Source: Agarophyton chilense
Taxonomy: Eukaryota > Rhodophyta > Florideophyceae > Gracilariales > Gracilariaceae
Direction of reading: 5' to 3'
DNA: 64,000 nt
NCBI GenBank assembly: GCA_030374765.1
Contig: JARGXX010000113.1
Coordinates: 1-64,000 of the forward strand
The notes beneath the pieces were generated by a model. That model saw only the letters and a program-made list of their open reading frames with translations. It did no database searches and had not been told where the DNA came from. Each line of letters starts with the position of its first letter. The stretch's first letter is position 1. A program made the position numbers and the translations under genes. Shown here piece after piece: positions 28,658 to 41,100 of this stretch.

Positions 28658-31600
28658 ATTTTGTATGGTCCCGTAGAGCGGGTTAACAGCTTCGGCGTAG
28701 TGTCCGCCAGTTCCTCACTGTTCTTCGGTGGCCGGCCCAGCTATACAAGTTCTCCTTTCCCAAAGGTCGGTGTATTCCAAACGGCTTTGTCGAAATTGAC
28801 TTTGTAGCGCCGTTAGGCTCTGGTTAGTACAGCTCTGGCCGATTGGATATTTCGGTCGATGCGTTGGCGCGAGTAGAGCTTCGCCTGGGTCGGAGTCATC
28901 CCTTCGGTTTTGTCGTGGGGTATGATAGACTCCTGACGGTCAACAGCTATCGGCAGCGGCGATCTCTTCAGCGTTAAATGGAAAGGCGTTGTCCCCGTGG
29001 AAGCGTGCACCTGCGTGTTGTAGGCATAAACCAGTGGCTCAGCGTATTCGTCCCAGTCTAATTGGTGCTCCAAAACGTAGTGTGCCAATCTGTCCAGAAG
29101 GGTGCGGTTGAAGCGTTCGGCTTGGCCATTTGTTTGCAGGTGGTACGCCGTTGTGGTCACATGTTTGATACCTAAGGTAGCACAAATGTGTGAGAAGAAT
29201 TTAGATACAAACTGGCCACCGTTATCCGTAAGGAGGTAGAGTGGCATGCCATATGTATATACCCAGTGAGACAAGAAAGCCGTGGCGACATACGTGGCTG
29301 TTGTCTTCCCTGGGGGTAGGGCTCGGGTAAGTTTGGTAACCCTATCGGTTACAACCAAAACAAACCGTTTCCCATGCGACGACTGAGGAGAAGGACCAAG
29401 TATATCCATTGCGAGAAGTTTCATCGGACCTGCGGCGGGGAAGATCTTTAATTTGGCCTGATGGTTGACGCCAGACCCTCGGATTTGTGCGCGGTTTGCA
29501 ATAGGTCCTGCGCCATTAGTAGCCAGTAGAAGAAATTCCTTAGGGTCTGGTACATTCGCCGGCATCCAGGGTGAACATCCAAGCCAGTGATATGGGCGAG
29601 GTATAGGAATTGCGCCCTTAGCGAAGTTGGTATTACCCGTTGGAGTGCGCCATCCAGCGGTGAGCGGCGACATAGTAGTCCAAATCGGTCTTAGTCGAAC
29701 AGGTATCCTGGGGTTCCTACCAATTGGGCTGTGCCCTTGCAGTATTCGTCTTCGACCTGCGCCTGTAGGAGTTCCTCAATAGTTATGGGGAGGAGTTTTT
29801 TTTCCTCCGGGGCTATCGCATTAACCTGAGCAGGTGCCGAATTGGGCGGTACTGTCTCCCACTCCAATAGGTATACTTCGTTCTTCTTAACCTTAGGATC
29901 CTCCGATTGGACCTTACCCATAAAGTCATCTGTTTCCGTACAGTCCTCTGGTCCATTTTCTGTAAAGGGGGTGGGAATTAGGTCGTCTAATGGAGTGTCA
30001 TAAGTTCCGTCGGTAATGATTCGCGACAGGGCATATGCTGCCTGGTGCTTGATCCCTGGCCTATAGGTTATTTAGTAGTCATATTCTGACAGTTTGATGC
30101 GCCACCTAGCCAGGAGACTCGATGCATCGGTCATATTGAGAAACCAGCGGAGTGAATTATGGTCTGCCCTAATGGTAAACATGGTTTCCTCTAGGTACGG
30201 ACAGAGTGTCAATGCAGACCATACGAGGGCTAGACATTCCTCTTCGGTCGTACTGTTGTTCCGTTCCGCGCTGGTGAGCGTTATGCTCCAGTAGCAAATA
30301 AGTCGATAGTCCTTCGGTGACTCCTGTTCCTGTAGCAGTGCACATGCCACTTGGGCATCAGAGGCGTTTGTATCCAGGACAAAGGGCCTAATGGGTTTTT
30401 ACAAAGCCAATATAAGTGGGTTCAGCAATTTGTCCTTTAGGGTCTGTAATGTTTCGTACAGGTCGTCGGTAAGGGCTTCGAACTCCGAAGGTGTTCCTTT
30501 CTTAAGCATCGCGTTGAGAGGGGCCGAGATCTTGGCAAACCCTTGGACGAACCGTCTGTACACATTGCACAAGCCCACGAAGGATCGTAATTCCGTGTGG
30601 GTCCTAGGAAGTTTAGCCTAGCGAATCGCATTTTTGGTCCGTGTGGTCACCTTTAGCTTTCCTGGGAGGAAGACGTGACCAAGATAGTTCACTGAGGCCT
30701 GGAAGAAAGCGCATTTGCGGAGTTTCAGTGTTACTCCAGCGTCCTGTAGGGTGGTTAGCAGCTTTTTCACGTGACGAAGGTGTTCCTTTACGGTCCGTGA
30801 GAAAATTATAACGTCATCCAAATAGACCAAGGCGAATTTCCATTTCACTCTGGACAGTATGATGTCCATTACCCTTTGGAAAGTTGCCGGGGCATTCGTC
30901 AACCCATAGGGAATACCAGTAAATCTGAACAGACCTTCGTGGGTGGTAAAGGTTTTCAGCGCTCTCTCATCTTCGGCCAAAGGGATTTGTAAATATTCAG
31001 AGTTAGCGTCCAGTGTGGTAAATACGACAGCTTCGCCTAAGGAATCCAGACAGTCATTCATACGGGGTATCGGGTATGAGTCCATCTTGGTTACTGCGTT
31101 GAGCTACCTGTAGTCAACGCAGAACCTGACGGAGCCACCTTTCTTTGCCACGAGGACAAGGGGACTTGCTCATTCGGATTGGTTCGGAGGCGCCGGCTCT
31201 ATGACTTGAGCTTTGCGCATTTTGTCCATCTGGTCGGCGACAATTTCCCTACCCTTAAGGCCGGTACGGTATGGGTGCTGGAACTTTGGTCTAGCATCAT
31301 CCTGAAGGTCGTTTCAGTGTGTAGTGGCTCTGATTATTCCCAATTTACTTGACCACATGGCCTGGTATTCCCTGAGGAAATCAAGTACCTGGGGCCTATA
31401 GGATTCGAATTCTGCGCCGATAGCGACTGTCCCCTCCCAGGAGTCGAAGTCCCTGCCGGGAGTTCGCGTTGCAAGGTTATCCATTTGGGTCCCCATAGTG
31501 GCCACGGGCACGTGTAGAGTGATGCCAATTACTGTACCTTTAGGTAACCGTACGGGTTTATCTCGGAAGTTGCTGATTGTGACCAAAAAGAACCTGTTCG

Positions 31601-34600
31601 GGTGGATTTCCATTACTCCATTGGCCATCAAGGTAAGGTGCTTCAGAACTGTTTTCGGGTGGCTCTGAATCGTTACGAGACCTGAGGACTGGGAATGGAC
31701 CGATACAGCGATTTGGGTAGTCGGGGGTATCGTTATGGCCTTTGACAGGCGAACCTTATTGGACGTCGTATTTTTGGAGACAATTGCTCGTTTGCGGTTA
31801 GCTGCTGGCCCTGGGGCGGAATCAGTTATGGAGATGGAAGGTGCGCGCTAGAATTCGACTTTCCTAAGGCCTGGATGAATGGCCTTAATGTATCGATAGA
31901 TAAAGGAGGTCCCTGGGATTGCCTTAGCGCCCAAGTTAGGACATACGAGAAACGACGTGCGGACTTTGAACTGTCCTACCTGGAGGTAAAGTGGTACTAT
32001 CCCTTTAATGTCCGTTGGTCTACGTGATGCATCGGTAATCCTTGGGTTCTCCTTTGCCTGAACGAAATCTTGCCAACCCGGTGGGAGTAGCTTAGGATGG
32101 ACCAAGTTGGGACCAGTGCCTGTGTCCAATACGGCTGTGGTCACTTGAGAGTTGTTGGAACGAAGTCCCACGGTTACTCGAACTTTGTAATTATCTTTCC
32201 TGAGGATACAGACAGGGTCGTTTCTGTGTTTCAATTGTGGTTCATCCTGAGTTGTCCATTCTGGGTGGTTTGTATTGGAAAGTGAAGAGCTCTTCGGCTC
32301 ATGACCGTCCAATTGGTTGAGGCAGGGGCTTAAAGAGGGAGGATTTGCCTCGCTTCGCCCCTCTAGAAGTTTTCCGATGGGGTTTCCGTTTCTTCCTCAG
32401 GATAAAATTCTTCCACGGGGTCGTCCGTGGGATCTACAATGGCGTGGACCTGGGGGGCTTTGATCGAAGTATACGGAGGTGTGGCATAGCGTGAGCTTCC
32501 AGGGGTCCCTGTGGTTCGTTGCTGTGCCCTGTTAAACATTTCTTCGGATCTCCGCACACGGTAATTATCTTACCTGAGAGCTAGGAAGTTTTTTCGGGCG
32601 TCCTCAGGTAGATACCTTGTGCAGTCGAAAGGTAGGGCAATGGAAAGGCAGAGGAAGCAAGCCCTTGGGGCGCGAACAAAAACGTCCTTGCGGGGCGGGA
32701 AGGGAAAATACTTGGGTGTGGGTGGTCCAGTGGTCCCTGTAGTTTCCTGGGAGGTATATGATGGGAGCCCGGACGGAAAGTTGACCGCGAAAACATCTTC
32801 CGAGTCCGCATAATGGATTGATTATTCCATTTCCGATTCCGTGGAGCTAACAAAATGAGCTTGGTTTGGTTTACGGAATGGGGTTGCATGTCCTCTGGAT
32901 AAGTAAGCATTCCGCCTGGAAGTCCTGTAGGTTTCGCCATAACCCTTGGCATAAGTAACCAGCCTTCGGAAGGAGTATTGAGGTGTTTCCGTGTGGTAAT
33001 TGCGGACATGTGTCTGAATGGCAGGGATTAGTCTCGTGATGAAGTGACGTTTGAGCCGTCCTTCGGAAAATAAATTTCCACATCGGTAAGCCTTCTTCCA
33101 TAGTTCGTCTGCGAAAGCCGATTCGGTCACGTTGGAGCTCAGCCTAACGGAGATTACTTCCTGGTGGGCATCCATGATAACGTCATCCGTGGTGTAAGTT
33201 TCGAAGAGGTAATTAACAACCTGAGGGTATGATCTGAGGAGTTCACGGTCTTCAGCATCCACGAGCTCAGTGGTGCCAGATATCTTCGAAACCACTCGGT
33301 CACGCGCCTGTCCTGTAAGAAAGAATTTGAAAAGGTACAGAGCGGCGCCCTCGTGGACACCGTTCTGATCGCAGGCCGTACGGAACAAACTGAGAAACCT
33401 AAGGGAAGCAATGGGATCGGAACCCGAAAACTTGTCCGTAGTGGTTAGTTGCATCCGTTTGGCCTATTTGGCGAATCTGCGAGCCACCGAACCCGAATAG
33501 TTCGCGGACCTTTCGGCCAGCCGGTAATTACAGTAGTCTAGAACCTTAAGGAAAAGTTCGTTTGTGGTTGTCAGTAGTCTGAGGCCTCAAACGGCAGCCT
33601 CACCCACTTCCGAGTCGGTCGTTTCGATCGAGGCCGATTCGGAATCACTCGTGTCCGAATTGTCTCTTCTTTCGCTACTTCTATTTTTCTTTCTCCTGCG
33701 GTTACTTATTTTCTTCCTAGCGAAATAGGGACCTAAATGATCGATCTCTCTATCAGATCCGATCGAGCCCTGAGGTCGCTGTACTTCATATTGTCCTTTG
33801 GTTAGCGCAATCTGTCTCTCATCTAGACGCGGGGCCTCTCTTCTACTCCTCGATTGTCCTTCCATTGGGATATCCAAATGGTGTTCTTGGCGAGGGGCGG
33901 GTGATACCGCCACTCTTGGGGATTTGGTAGGGGGTTGCCATATGGAAGCCGGATGGTTGACTTGTGAAGTGGTCCTAGACACCGCGTTGCCTGCCTGGCT
34001 GGTGACTGTTCCTTGAGCGGTCTAAATGAAGAAGTCTAAGGATAGCTCAGACTCCATGACCTTAGGGACGATTCGCGTACCGAGGTAATCCGTATGGTCA
34101 GCGATCGCCGTGGCGAGTCGCATGTCTACAATGGAATCCAAGTGAGTGGAGCAGAGCTCACGGAGACGGCGCCAGGGAAGGTCGGAAAGCCCTGCGGGAA
34201 TATTTTCTCTAATTCCTTCGGTTTTACGGAGTTGTCCTTGTGGTATTTCTGGCCTATAGGTGGCCCTGGTCAGGCGTTCTCGTAAACGCACTGCTACCGT
34301 GGGTTCTCGGCGAATTTTCCAGGGTCGTCCAAGGGCGTCAGTACTCCTGGCGGCTGGCTTCTCGAGCTACTGCGGTCACTAACATTATCAACCTGAGTTT
34401 CAGGCGACATCATTGGCGTTGCAGTGGCAGCTGTTTCTCCAGTAGGAGTCCTATGGTGTGGTCGGTTGGGTGTGTTTCCTGCGTCCATAATGGCGGTTGC
34501 TTCTGTACTTCTGGTCCGTTGGGGAACTAAACCAAAGGTTAGAGTCTGGATAATTCTTCGTCCTAGTGGTCTGTTCAATTATTCCTAGAGGATTCTAAGT

Positions 34601-34613
34601 CGGTAGACCAAAA

Positions 34614-35044
34614 TGTAACGCAATGACTGGTGTGTCAGCGTACGGGTCTCGACCGGTGGTAGCGTGGTAGAGCGGGTCCTAACGTTCGAATCCTTTACGG
34701 CGGCGCTCCCGGAGTACTTGGTGCAATGGGCTAGCGTTTACTGCGTAGTCCTACAGGTTGGAGCTACGGAAACGATGGCTTGAAGACCAAATGGTGGAAC
34801 TAATATACCAAAGTTAGCCTGCTAACGGTGCCTACCTTGCTCTAAGGGAGAAGCGTCGCTCGAGCCAAGTAAATAGTAGTGGCGAGGCGCTGGGATCTCC
34901 CTGGCACTGTAGTGCTAATCTTTTTCACTAATTAAAAAAAAATCTACATGAGTCCACCTGAGGTCGAGCTGTTCACGTGTCGCCTGTCGGATCGTTCAGG
35001 GCCCGGCGGCTTACAGGGCTCACCGTTATCATCGCTCCTTCACA
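34614..35044 (-). repeat. LTR of Gypsy family B (copy 3, 5' LTR)
   Basis: The minus-strand LTR runs from TGTGAAGGAGC at 35044 to GTTACA at 34614. On the plus strand it contains GGTAGCGTGGTAGAGCGGGT followed by GTTCGAATCC (34656-34692), a tRNA-like A-box and B-box pair in antisense to the element. It is diverged from the other two family copies. Confidence 0.85.
34656..34692 (+). promoter_or_regulatory. tRNA-like A/B box pair inside the family B LTR
   Basis: GGTAGCGTGGTAGAGC resembles a tRNA D-arm (A box), and GTTCGAATCC a T-arm (B box). Only about 10 bases separate them, too few for an anticodon arm, so this is not a tRNA gene. The same block is in the other two LTR copies, with a perfect B box in 28578-28588. 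It may be a tRNA-derived piece picked up by the LTR; any Pol III activity is speculative. Confidence 0.4.
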
Positions 35045-36192
35045 GGAGTCTTGATGAAGTCATGCATTTGTTTGTGCGGTAACATGAGAGGAGTGGCCGA
35101 GATTCGGTCTCGGGCTTTCGGAAAAGTGGTACTGTGGGGTGCCCTCTGCTTTTGCGAAAATGTGGCTTGACACCCAATGGAGTCCGCCGGCGTTAACCAC
35201 CGGCCGCTCTCTTACAGTGCACATTACGTGTGAACGGATGGGCGTCATGTGCGCTGCCAGTGGACGGCCCACGACACGTCATTCAGCTTTGAACAGTCGT
35301 CCTCGGCTTGGAACACCGAAAGCACCATACAGTTCGCCAAAAGTCAAAGCTTTCTGATCTATTGATAATAATAGATAATTAGTTGAAAAAGTCAAACAAT
35401 AGACCTTTCATATAAATATATCATGTTGACGTAAATAACATCTTGTCACTGCAAGACAGTAGTCTTCATTTACACATAATTATTTGCGTAAAAAAAGCAA
35501 CAATCAAATCGAGATTGTTATTTTGCTTTGTAATATCATCTCGATAAAAAAGGTACAGTAACAATGCATTAACTCGTCACATAGATAAGACATCAGTTTA
35601 AAATACAATTACCAAGTTACTACGCAATTAGGCAGTATATATGGAAAAAGTTGATCTTCTCCCAGGTAACATAACGTAAACATCTGGGCTCTACCAATTC
35701 CACTCCGCTCCATTTTAACATGAGCCATGTTACCCCCGAGCATGCAGCCCAAGCGGTAGATCTCCTTTCTGAAAATGCACTTGAGCAGAAAAACAATTAA
35801 TTACAACAGTACTCCTCAAAAAAACCCATGATTCAGACGAACAAACCGATTCAGCAAGTCCCATTTTTGACTCGTTTTAATTTTAAAATCGATCACATAT
35901 AATCATAAAAATGACTAATGTTTCTGTAAAAAAACTAGACGTACTGTGGAATAGGGTGTCGACAATTATCAAAGGAAATTGGAATAGTGGAAAATGGCGT
36001 TGATATTCGTTTACGGATAAAGGAATTTTTTATGACGTGAACAACCATGCCTCATGGAAAAAAATGAGACTTTATTGGCCAACTATTTAAAATCAACGGG
36101 GCTACATTTAAGAGGTTGATAATTAAAATTTTCTACTCTATTTTATATATATTATAATCAACTACGTCATTGAAAGCGATGGGCTTTAGAAA
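35045..36192. other. AT-rich intergenic DNA, no gene recognised
   Basis: Composition changes from mixed to strongly AT-rich near 35370. Short overlapping frames at 35060-35357 on both strands look like chance. There are no LTRs, tRNA genes or clear inverted ends in this stretch. It probably belongs to the flank or body of the DNA transposon that follows. Confidence 0.45.
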
Positions 36193-37003
36193 ATGAAGCG
36201 TATTCTGCCCCGCTGCTTGGGATTCAAAATTTTTTTATTCTGTAGGTACGCGACAGGTTTTATCGTCCAACAATCTTTTCTCTCAAGTGGTGGCATGGCC
36301 GAAGGCAAACATTATTACAACGGCAAACATAAGCTTTATGGACTTGGAACCGGAGTCTCTGTACTCTCAAATGGAATGACAATTAATATTTATCCAAATG
36401 CCCCTGGCTCACAAGCAGAAAGCGATTTATTTATATGAAATATATAGAATCACAAATCTGTGTTCTAGAAAAGAGAAGATGAAGGAAATAATTATATAAT
36501 AGAAACTGGAGATTTAATAAAAAAAATACCCCGATCAATGGGGGATCTTTATGGAGAAGGTATACCAAGGTGCTTCAGAGCATGTTCGTGCAGCTCATCT
36601 GAAGAAATAACCGTTGAAAAAAGTATTATCTCAATCAGAAATTAATAATAATCAAAAGATTTCGTCGGATATGACTTTTGTTGAAAATTATTTCGGCCGA
36701 TTAACACAGTTATGGAATGTTAGAGGGTCAAAATACCGATGGAGCAAGAAGATTTATGAAAACCGATTTTTATGTTTTGTGTTCATGACAAACGCGCATG
36801 TTGGGTGGCATCCACTTCGGGCTGAATATTCTGCCCCATACAATCGGATTAAAAATCGACTATAAGAAATCGGTGAGGAACTTGGGAGAAAACGAAAAAT
36901 AGCGCAAGAAAAGTATAGAGATAAACGTCAGAGACGTATGGAATCCAAATATATTGAAATAGGTCCGGATGATGATACTAATAATCCAAACAATTTCTCG
37001 TGA
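36193..37003 (+). pseudogene. PIF/Harbinger-like DDE transposase, second remnant
   Basis: The C-terminal half of a DDE transposase. The first part has GGMAEGKHYYNGKHKLYGLG and GVSVLSNGMTINIYPNAPGS, strongly typical of the DDE_Tnp_4 group found in PIF/Harbinger elements of protists. The last part has SSDMTFVENYFGRLTQLWNV, the catalytic-Glu helix (VENxFGRL). It continues through TNAHVGWHPLRAEYS to a basic tail (RKRKIAQEKYRDKRQRRMES) and a stop at 37001-37003. Between them, frames change at least twice and there are several stops. The N-terminal DNA-binding region is not seen. It is not obviously the same family as 5813-6860. Confidence 0.65.
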
Positions 37004-37854
37004 TTAGTATGATAAGTTGATCTATGTGCAAAAATTGCTTTTGTGTACAGTTTGGGATCAATTGCCTTTAGATATTATTATGATGTGTTTGATTAAATTA
37101 AGTAATTGTTCTAGTCCTTTGTATATAGTCGAGACTTCTACGGAAAGAGTGAAAGAATGAAGCAATTCAGATTTAGTTTGGGAGATCTAATAAGACAGCA
37201 AACCAAACTGAATAAAAGGCAACCCACAGTCCAAAACAGTGCTTAGTAGCTAAGCTTTGGCTGCTTTTCCGCTGCCCCACACAAGGCGAGGAGCTGGGGG
37301 TGCGACATACATTTGTAGTATCCGCTCTACGGAGAGAGCAGACACCTGCGACAGTGTTCGGGACTGCCGAATGGGTGCTTGCGGCTAAGAGGAAGGTGTG
37401 GTAGAGCGCAACACTGGCGAGCTAGAATGGGTGTTGTAAGGCCCCACACGCCAATGAGGGTGGTTGGTACTATGGAACGGACAAATACTTGTTGTAGCTT
37501 GTCCGGATCTCGGGTTAATGAATCCTGAACAAGGAACAAGTGAGTTGTGAACCACTTTGTTCTCTCCTTTACTTTGGAGTCGGTGTTCCTCTGTATGCCT
37601 TAAGTACGGTGCACAGGGGTGAGCGCCGCAAATAATAATATCTAGATATATACTTGGTTAGCCTATGAACCCCTCTACAGTACGGGATAATGCTTGCCAC
37701 ATGGCTACTCACGACAGTATATCCGCCGTAGCCAATCCGGTATTTTCCTACAAAGGGTCGAATCGGATGCGCCGTGGCAGACCGATGTCCCACGGGTAAC
37801 ATACCACCTCCCGGACCATCTGCGGGATGCAGCTTCATAACTTCATCCTAGCCG
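37004..37854. other. Intergenic, no gene recognised
   Basis: An AT-rich stretch to about 37230 gives way to GC-richer DNA. 37250-37850 could hold a decayed LTR or another element end before Gypsy A, but no second copy is in the window to test this. Frames on both strands are short and without domains. Confidence 0.4.
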
Positions 37855-38067
37855 TTGCACTCACTTATGAGTATCATTATACTTAGCCAAAAAAAAAAAT
37901 TTCTTCGTTATTCGGACAGTGCAGAATACTACAACATTGAAGTATTACCTGAAAGCGATTGGAGAGGCTTTGTGATTATCAATGATTCTAGAGTAGATTG
38001 GCTGCTTTTCTCTGTAGAGGACTGTCACCCTGGGGTAGAACAATACTGGAACGGACTTATAGAGTAG
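37855..38067 (+). pseudogene. Short ORF of unknown origin before Gypsy A
   Basis: A 70-codon frame in which the last 50 residues look like real protein (SDSAEYYNIEVLPESDWRGF, then VIINDSRVDWLLFSVEDC and a stop). No family is recognised. It sits just upstream of the oldest Gypsy element and may be a host-gene remnant or part of that element's leader. Confidence 0.25.
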
Positions 38068-38167
38068 TTTTCTTAATACTTTTACAGTCAAATTGATGGG
38101 GCACCTCTCCCACTTTTTTCGGGGAGCTGACTGACACGAGATAGGCTACAGAAACGGTGCTGACTTT

Positions 38168-41100
38168 GTGCCGATAGAGCACTTCACCCCTTTGAAAGGC
38201 TTCCATTTCCCACCTTTTGTTTCTGAGAAGGAGATCATCGAACTGCCAGGCTTCAGAAAGCTAATCTTTTTCACTGGTAAGCATCGCAATTGGTATCCTA
38301 GTATGTCTGCTTCAAGCGCAACACCGCCTGTATCGATCAATTTGAAACCGAATAGGCAAGAAAACTATGTTGGGAAGCAAGAAATTTTTGTGAATAACAC
38401 TGAGTTTTACAAAGTGCAGAAGTACTCCAATCTTGTACAACTTGCAAATAGTCGAATATTTCTCACCGATGGAAACAAAATATCGTTTGCGTTAACTCCG
38501 CTCACAGAGACGGCAGAAATTCGGTGGTGTACTATGTTACAATCCAATACAGCTCCGACAACATAGAAGACCTTCGTCGCAGCTTTTAGACAAGAATTTC
38601 TTCCTCAAAATCAGGAACGCCAGGTTCGAGACGAGCTCAGAGTGTGCAAGAAGGTATCTACTGTATCAGAATATTTTTCTAGCTTCAAAAACCTTGTTCT
38701 AAAGATACCAAATATTAGTGGCAATGAGAAATAGGACAAATTCGTGAACGGTCTGAAGGCCAAGATGCAGTTTGATGTGAGAAAGAGTAACTGCTTTGAC
38801 TACGAAGAGGCGACGAAAATTGCCATGCGGATTGAAGCAGCTTTTGTGGGAACCAGCACTGACGAGAAGATTCATTCTGTTTCAATACCATCAGATTTGC
38901 TGGAAATTGGTAACGCTGAAGGAAAACAGAGGTCGAAATCTAAGCAGTGTCTTGAAGATACTAAGAACAGTTCATGTTTCCTTTTCCAAAAGACGGATTG
39001 CCGTCCTTGGAAGCATTGTCGAACTTATAATTTTGCTCAAAAAAATGTAAGAAACGTGGAAAACAATAAGAACAATGTTCATGAGCACGTAGACTCCGAT
39101 AGTGCGGTAAACTAAAAAATTCTTCTACAACAAAGAACAGCACGTCAAAAGGACTGACATTTCATAAAGACGTGTTATTATAGAATCAATGAGGTTCTTG
39201 GTGTGAAGATGTTCCATGCACATCTTTACTGTTTTTGATTGGATCATTTGAAGTAATAGCGGCTAGGATACTTAAGGATGACGGTGGAAGTACTAATGTT
39301 TTGTCAAAGAGCTTTGTGGAAGCCTACAAGCACAAATTACACTTTCGTGACACTCTAATTGAAAATCGCACACTCAGCGGAAGATACAATGGAAGGAAGT
39401 ACATATATGATTCAAGGAACGGTCCAAATAAAAGAACACAGTTATACTTCCAACTAGATCGTTGCAGATTGCCTTTATGATATTCTGCTGCGAAAGCCAT
39501 GGCACATAGAATGTAAGCCACAAGCAGATTACCAGAAGAAGACGGTGACAGTGGGCGGCCTTTGTCTGCCAGCTGAAACAGTTTCCCTTGAACAAAAGAT
39601 AGAGGTAACCCATCTGGGTGTTAAAGAGGTCAAACGGATGCTGCGCAAAACCCAGCGATCAAAGGTACCTGATCACGTTCCATAAATTGAGACAATGGAA
39701 GAGGGGAAGTCTACGATACACAAGGATATATTACTGGATGAAAAAGATGAGAATCTGAGTGATCGTCTTCATGAGTTTGAAAACGTTTTCCGAGAGGGGT
39801 TACCAGGTGGACTACCACCCAGGAGGGAAGTCGATCTTTCAATTGAGGTGGAAATTTTTTGTAGACCTCCTCATCGCCCAGTGTATCAACTGTCGCCCGT
39901 TGAACTTTTGGCAGCAAGGAAATATGAAAAGGAACTGCTCAGAAGCAAAAAATTCGACCACGCAAAGCATGGTATGGACCTCCATTGTTTTTCGTCAAGG
40001 AACTTGGGAAATGGATTTGTGGAGTTGTCGACTACCGTGTGTTGAACCGGACAACCCAACGAAACGATGCACCCTTACCACTTTGTGAAGAAATGTTTGA
40101 GAGACTTGGCCAAGCGATGTTCTTCTATAAGCTCGATCTGAAACCTGGTTTCATCAAATAAGGAAGCGATCGAAAGATATTGAGAAAACTGCTTTTAATA
40201 CGAAATTGGCCACTTCGAATATTTGATGATGCCTATGGGGCTTTGGAATTCCTCAGCAATGTTCCAAATGCTAATGAATCGTGTAATGCATGAGTTTATA
40301 GACAAATTTTCGTTTCATAGACGGTGTTCTCATCTACAGCAAAACACGCGAGGATCATTTATCTCACACCAGAGCTGTCCTACAAAGACTTTGAGATGAG
40401 TAGCTATTCATATTCTCGAAGAGATGTGATTTCATGGCCGAAGAAACGGAATTTTTGGGCCTTGTCGCAGGACGTAATGGGTTGCGTGTAAACCCTTCCA
40501 AAGTACAACTTTTTGAGAATTGGCCACGCCCGCGGACTTTAATAGAACAGCGAAGCTTGCTTGGTCCCATTAAGTTCTTCCGAAGATTTACTAAGCACTT
40601 TTTCAGTCGTGCTGCTTCACTCACGTCATTGTCTAAGAAGCACACTGGCATTAGAAAACGTGACGACGATTTTGATGTGGCTTTTCAGTACATGAAGGAG
40701 GCATTGAGTACCGCACCTATTCTTCAGCCATCCGACTGGGGTAAGAACTTCCAGGTACATATTGATGCGTCCCAAACAGCTGTAGGATCAACTCCCTCAT
40801 GACAAGATGACCATGAACAGGATCGCGTTGTCGCATATATGTCCAGAAAACTGACCCCAACGGAACAGAATTATATGGAAAAGGAGAGGGAACTCTTAGG
40901 ACTTGTGTTCTCCCTTCAGCGTTTCCGCTGCTATATTAAAGGAGCCACGTATGATGTTATCACTGACAACCAGGTTGTTAGACATTTTTTGAAAAATAGG
41001 AACATTAATCGCCGAGAGGCTCGATGACTGGAAGTGTTGACCGCATTTAACATCCGAGAAGTTTGCCTGCTGCCGGGGAGGCTTCATGATCTCGGTGATG

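Larger units (their letters stand above)
28658..35044 (-). mobile_element. Ty3/Gypsy family B, copy 3: 5' LTR to integrase
   Basis: The most complete pol region of family B, on the minus strand. Parts, from right to left, are the 5' LTR 34614-35044, the primer-binding site (about 34594-34612), gag (about 34578-32363, with the core RMQLTTTDKFSGSDPI), a protease near 32160-32090 (VLDTGTGPNL), a reverse transcriptase (31085-30618, with TLDAN, YGLTNAPATFQR and YLDDVIIFS), RNase H (about 30350-30072) and integrase (29673-28813, with the core ending NGQAERFNRTLLDRL). It stops inside the integrase tail against copy 2's LTR, so it has no chromodomain, antisense gene or 3' LTR. Broken, with many breaks; old. 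Confidence 0.88.

Noticed and set aside
34645-34705. A tRNA gene
   Set aside because: D-arm and T-arm-like parts are too close for an anticodon arm, and the block is an internal part of three LTRs.
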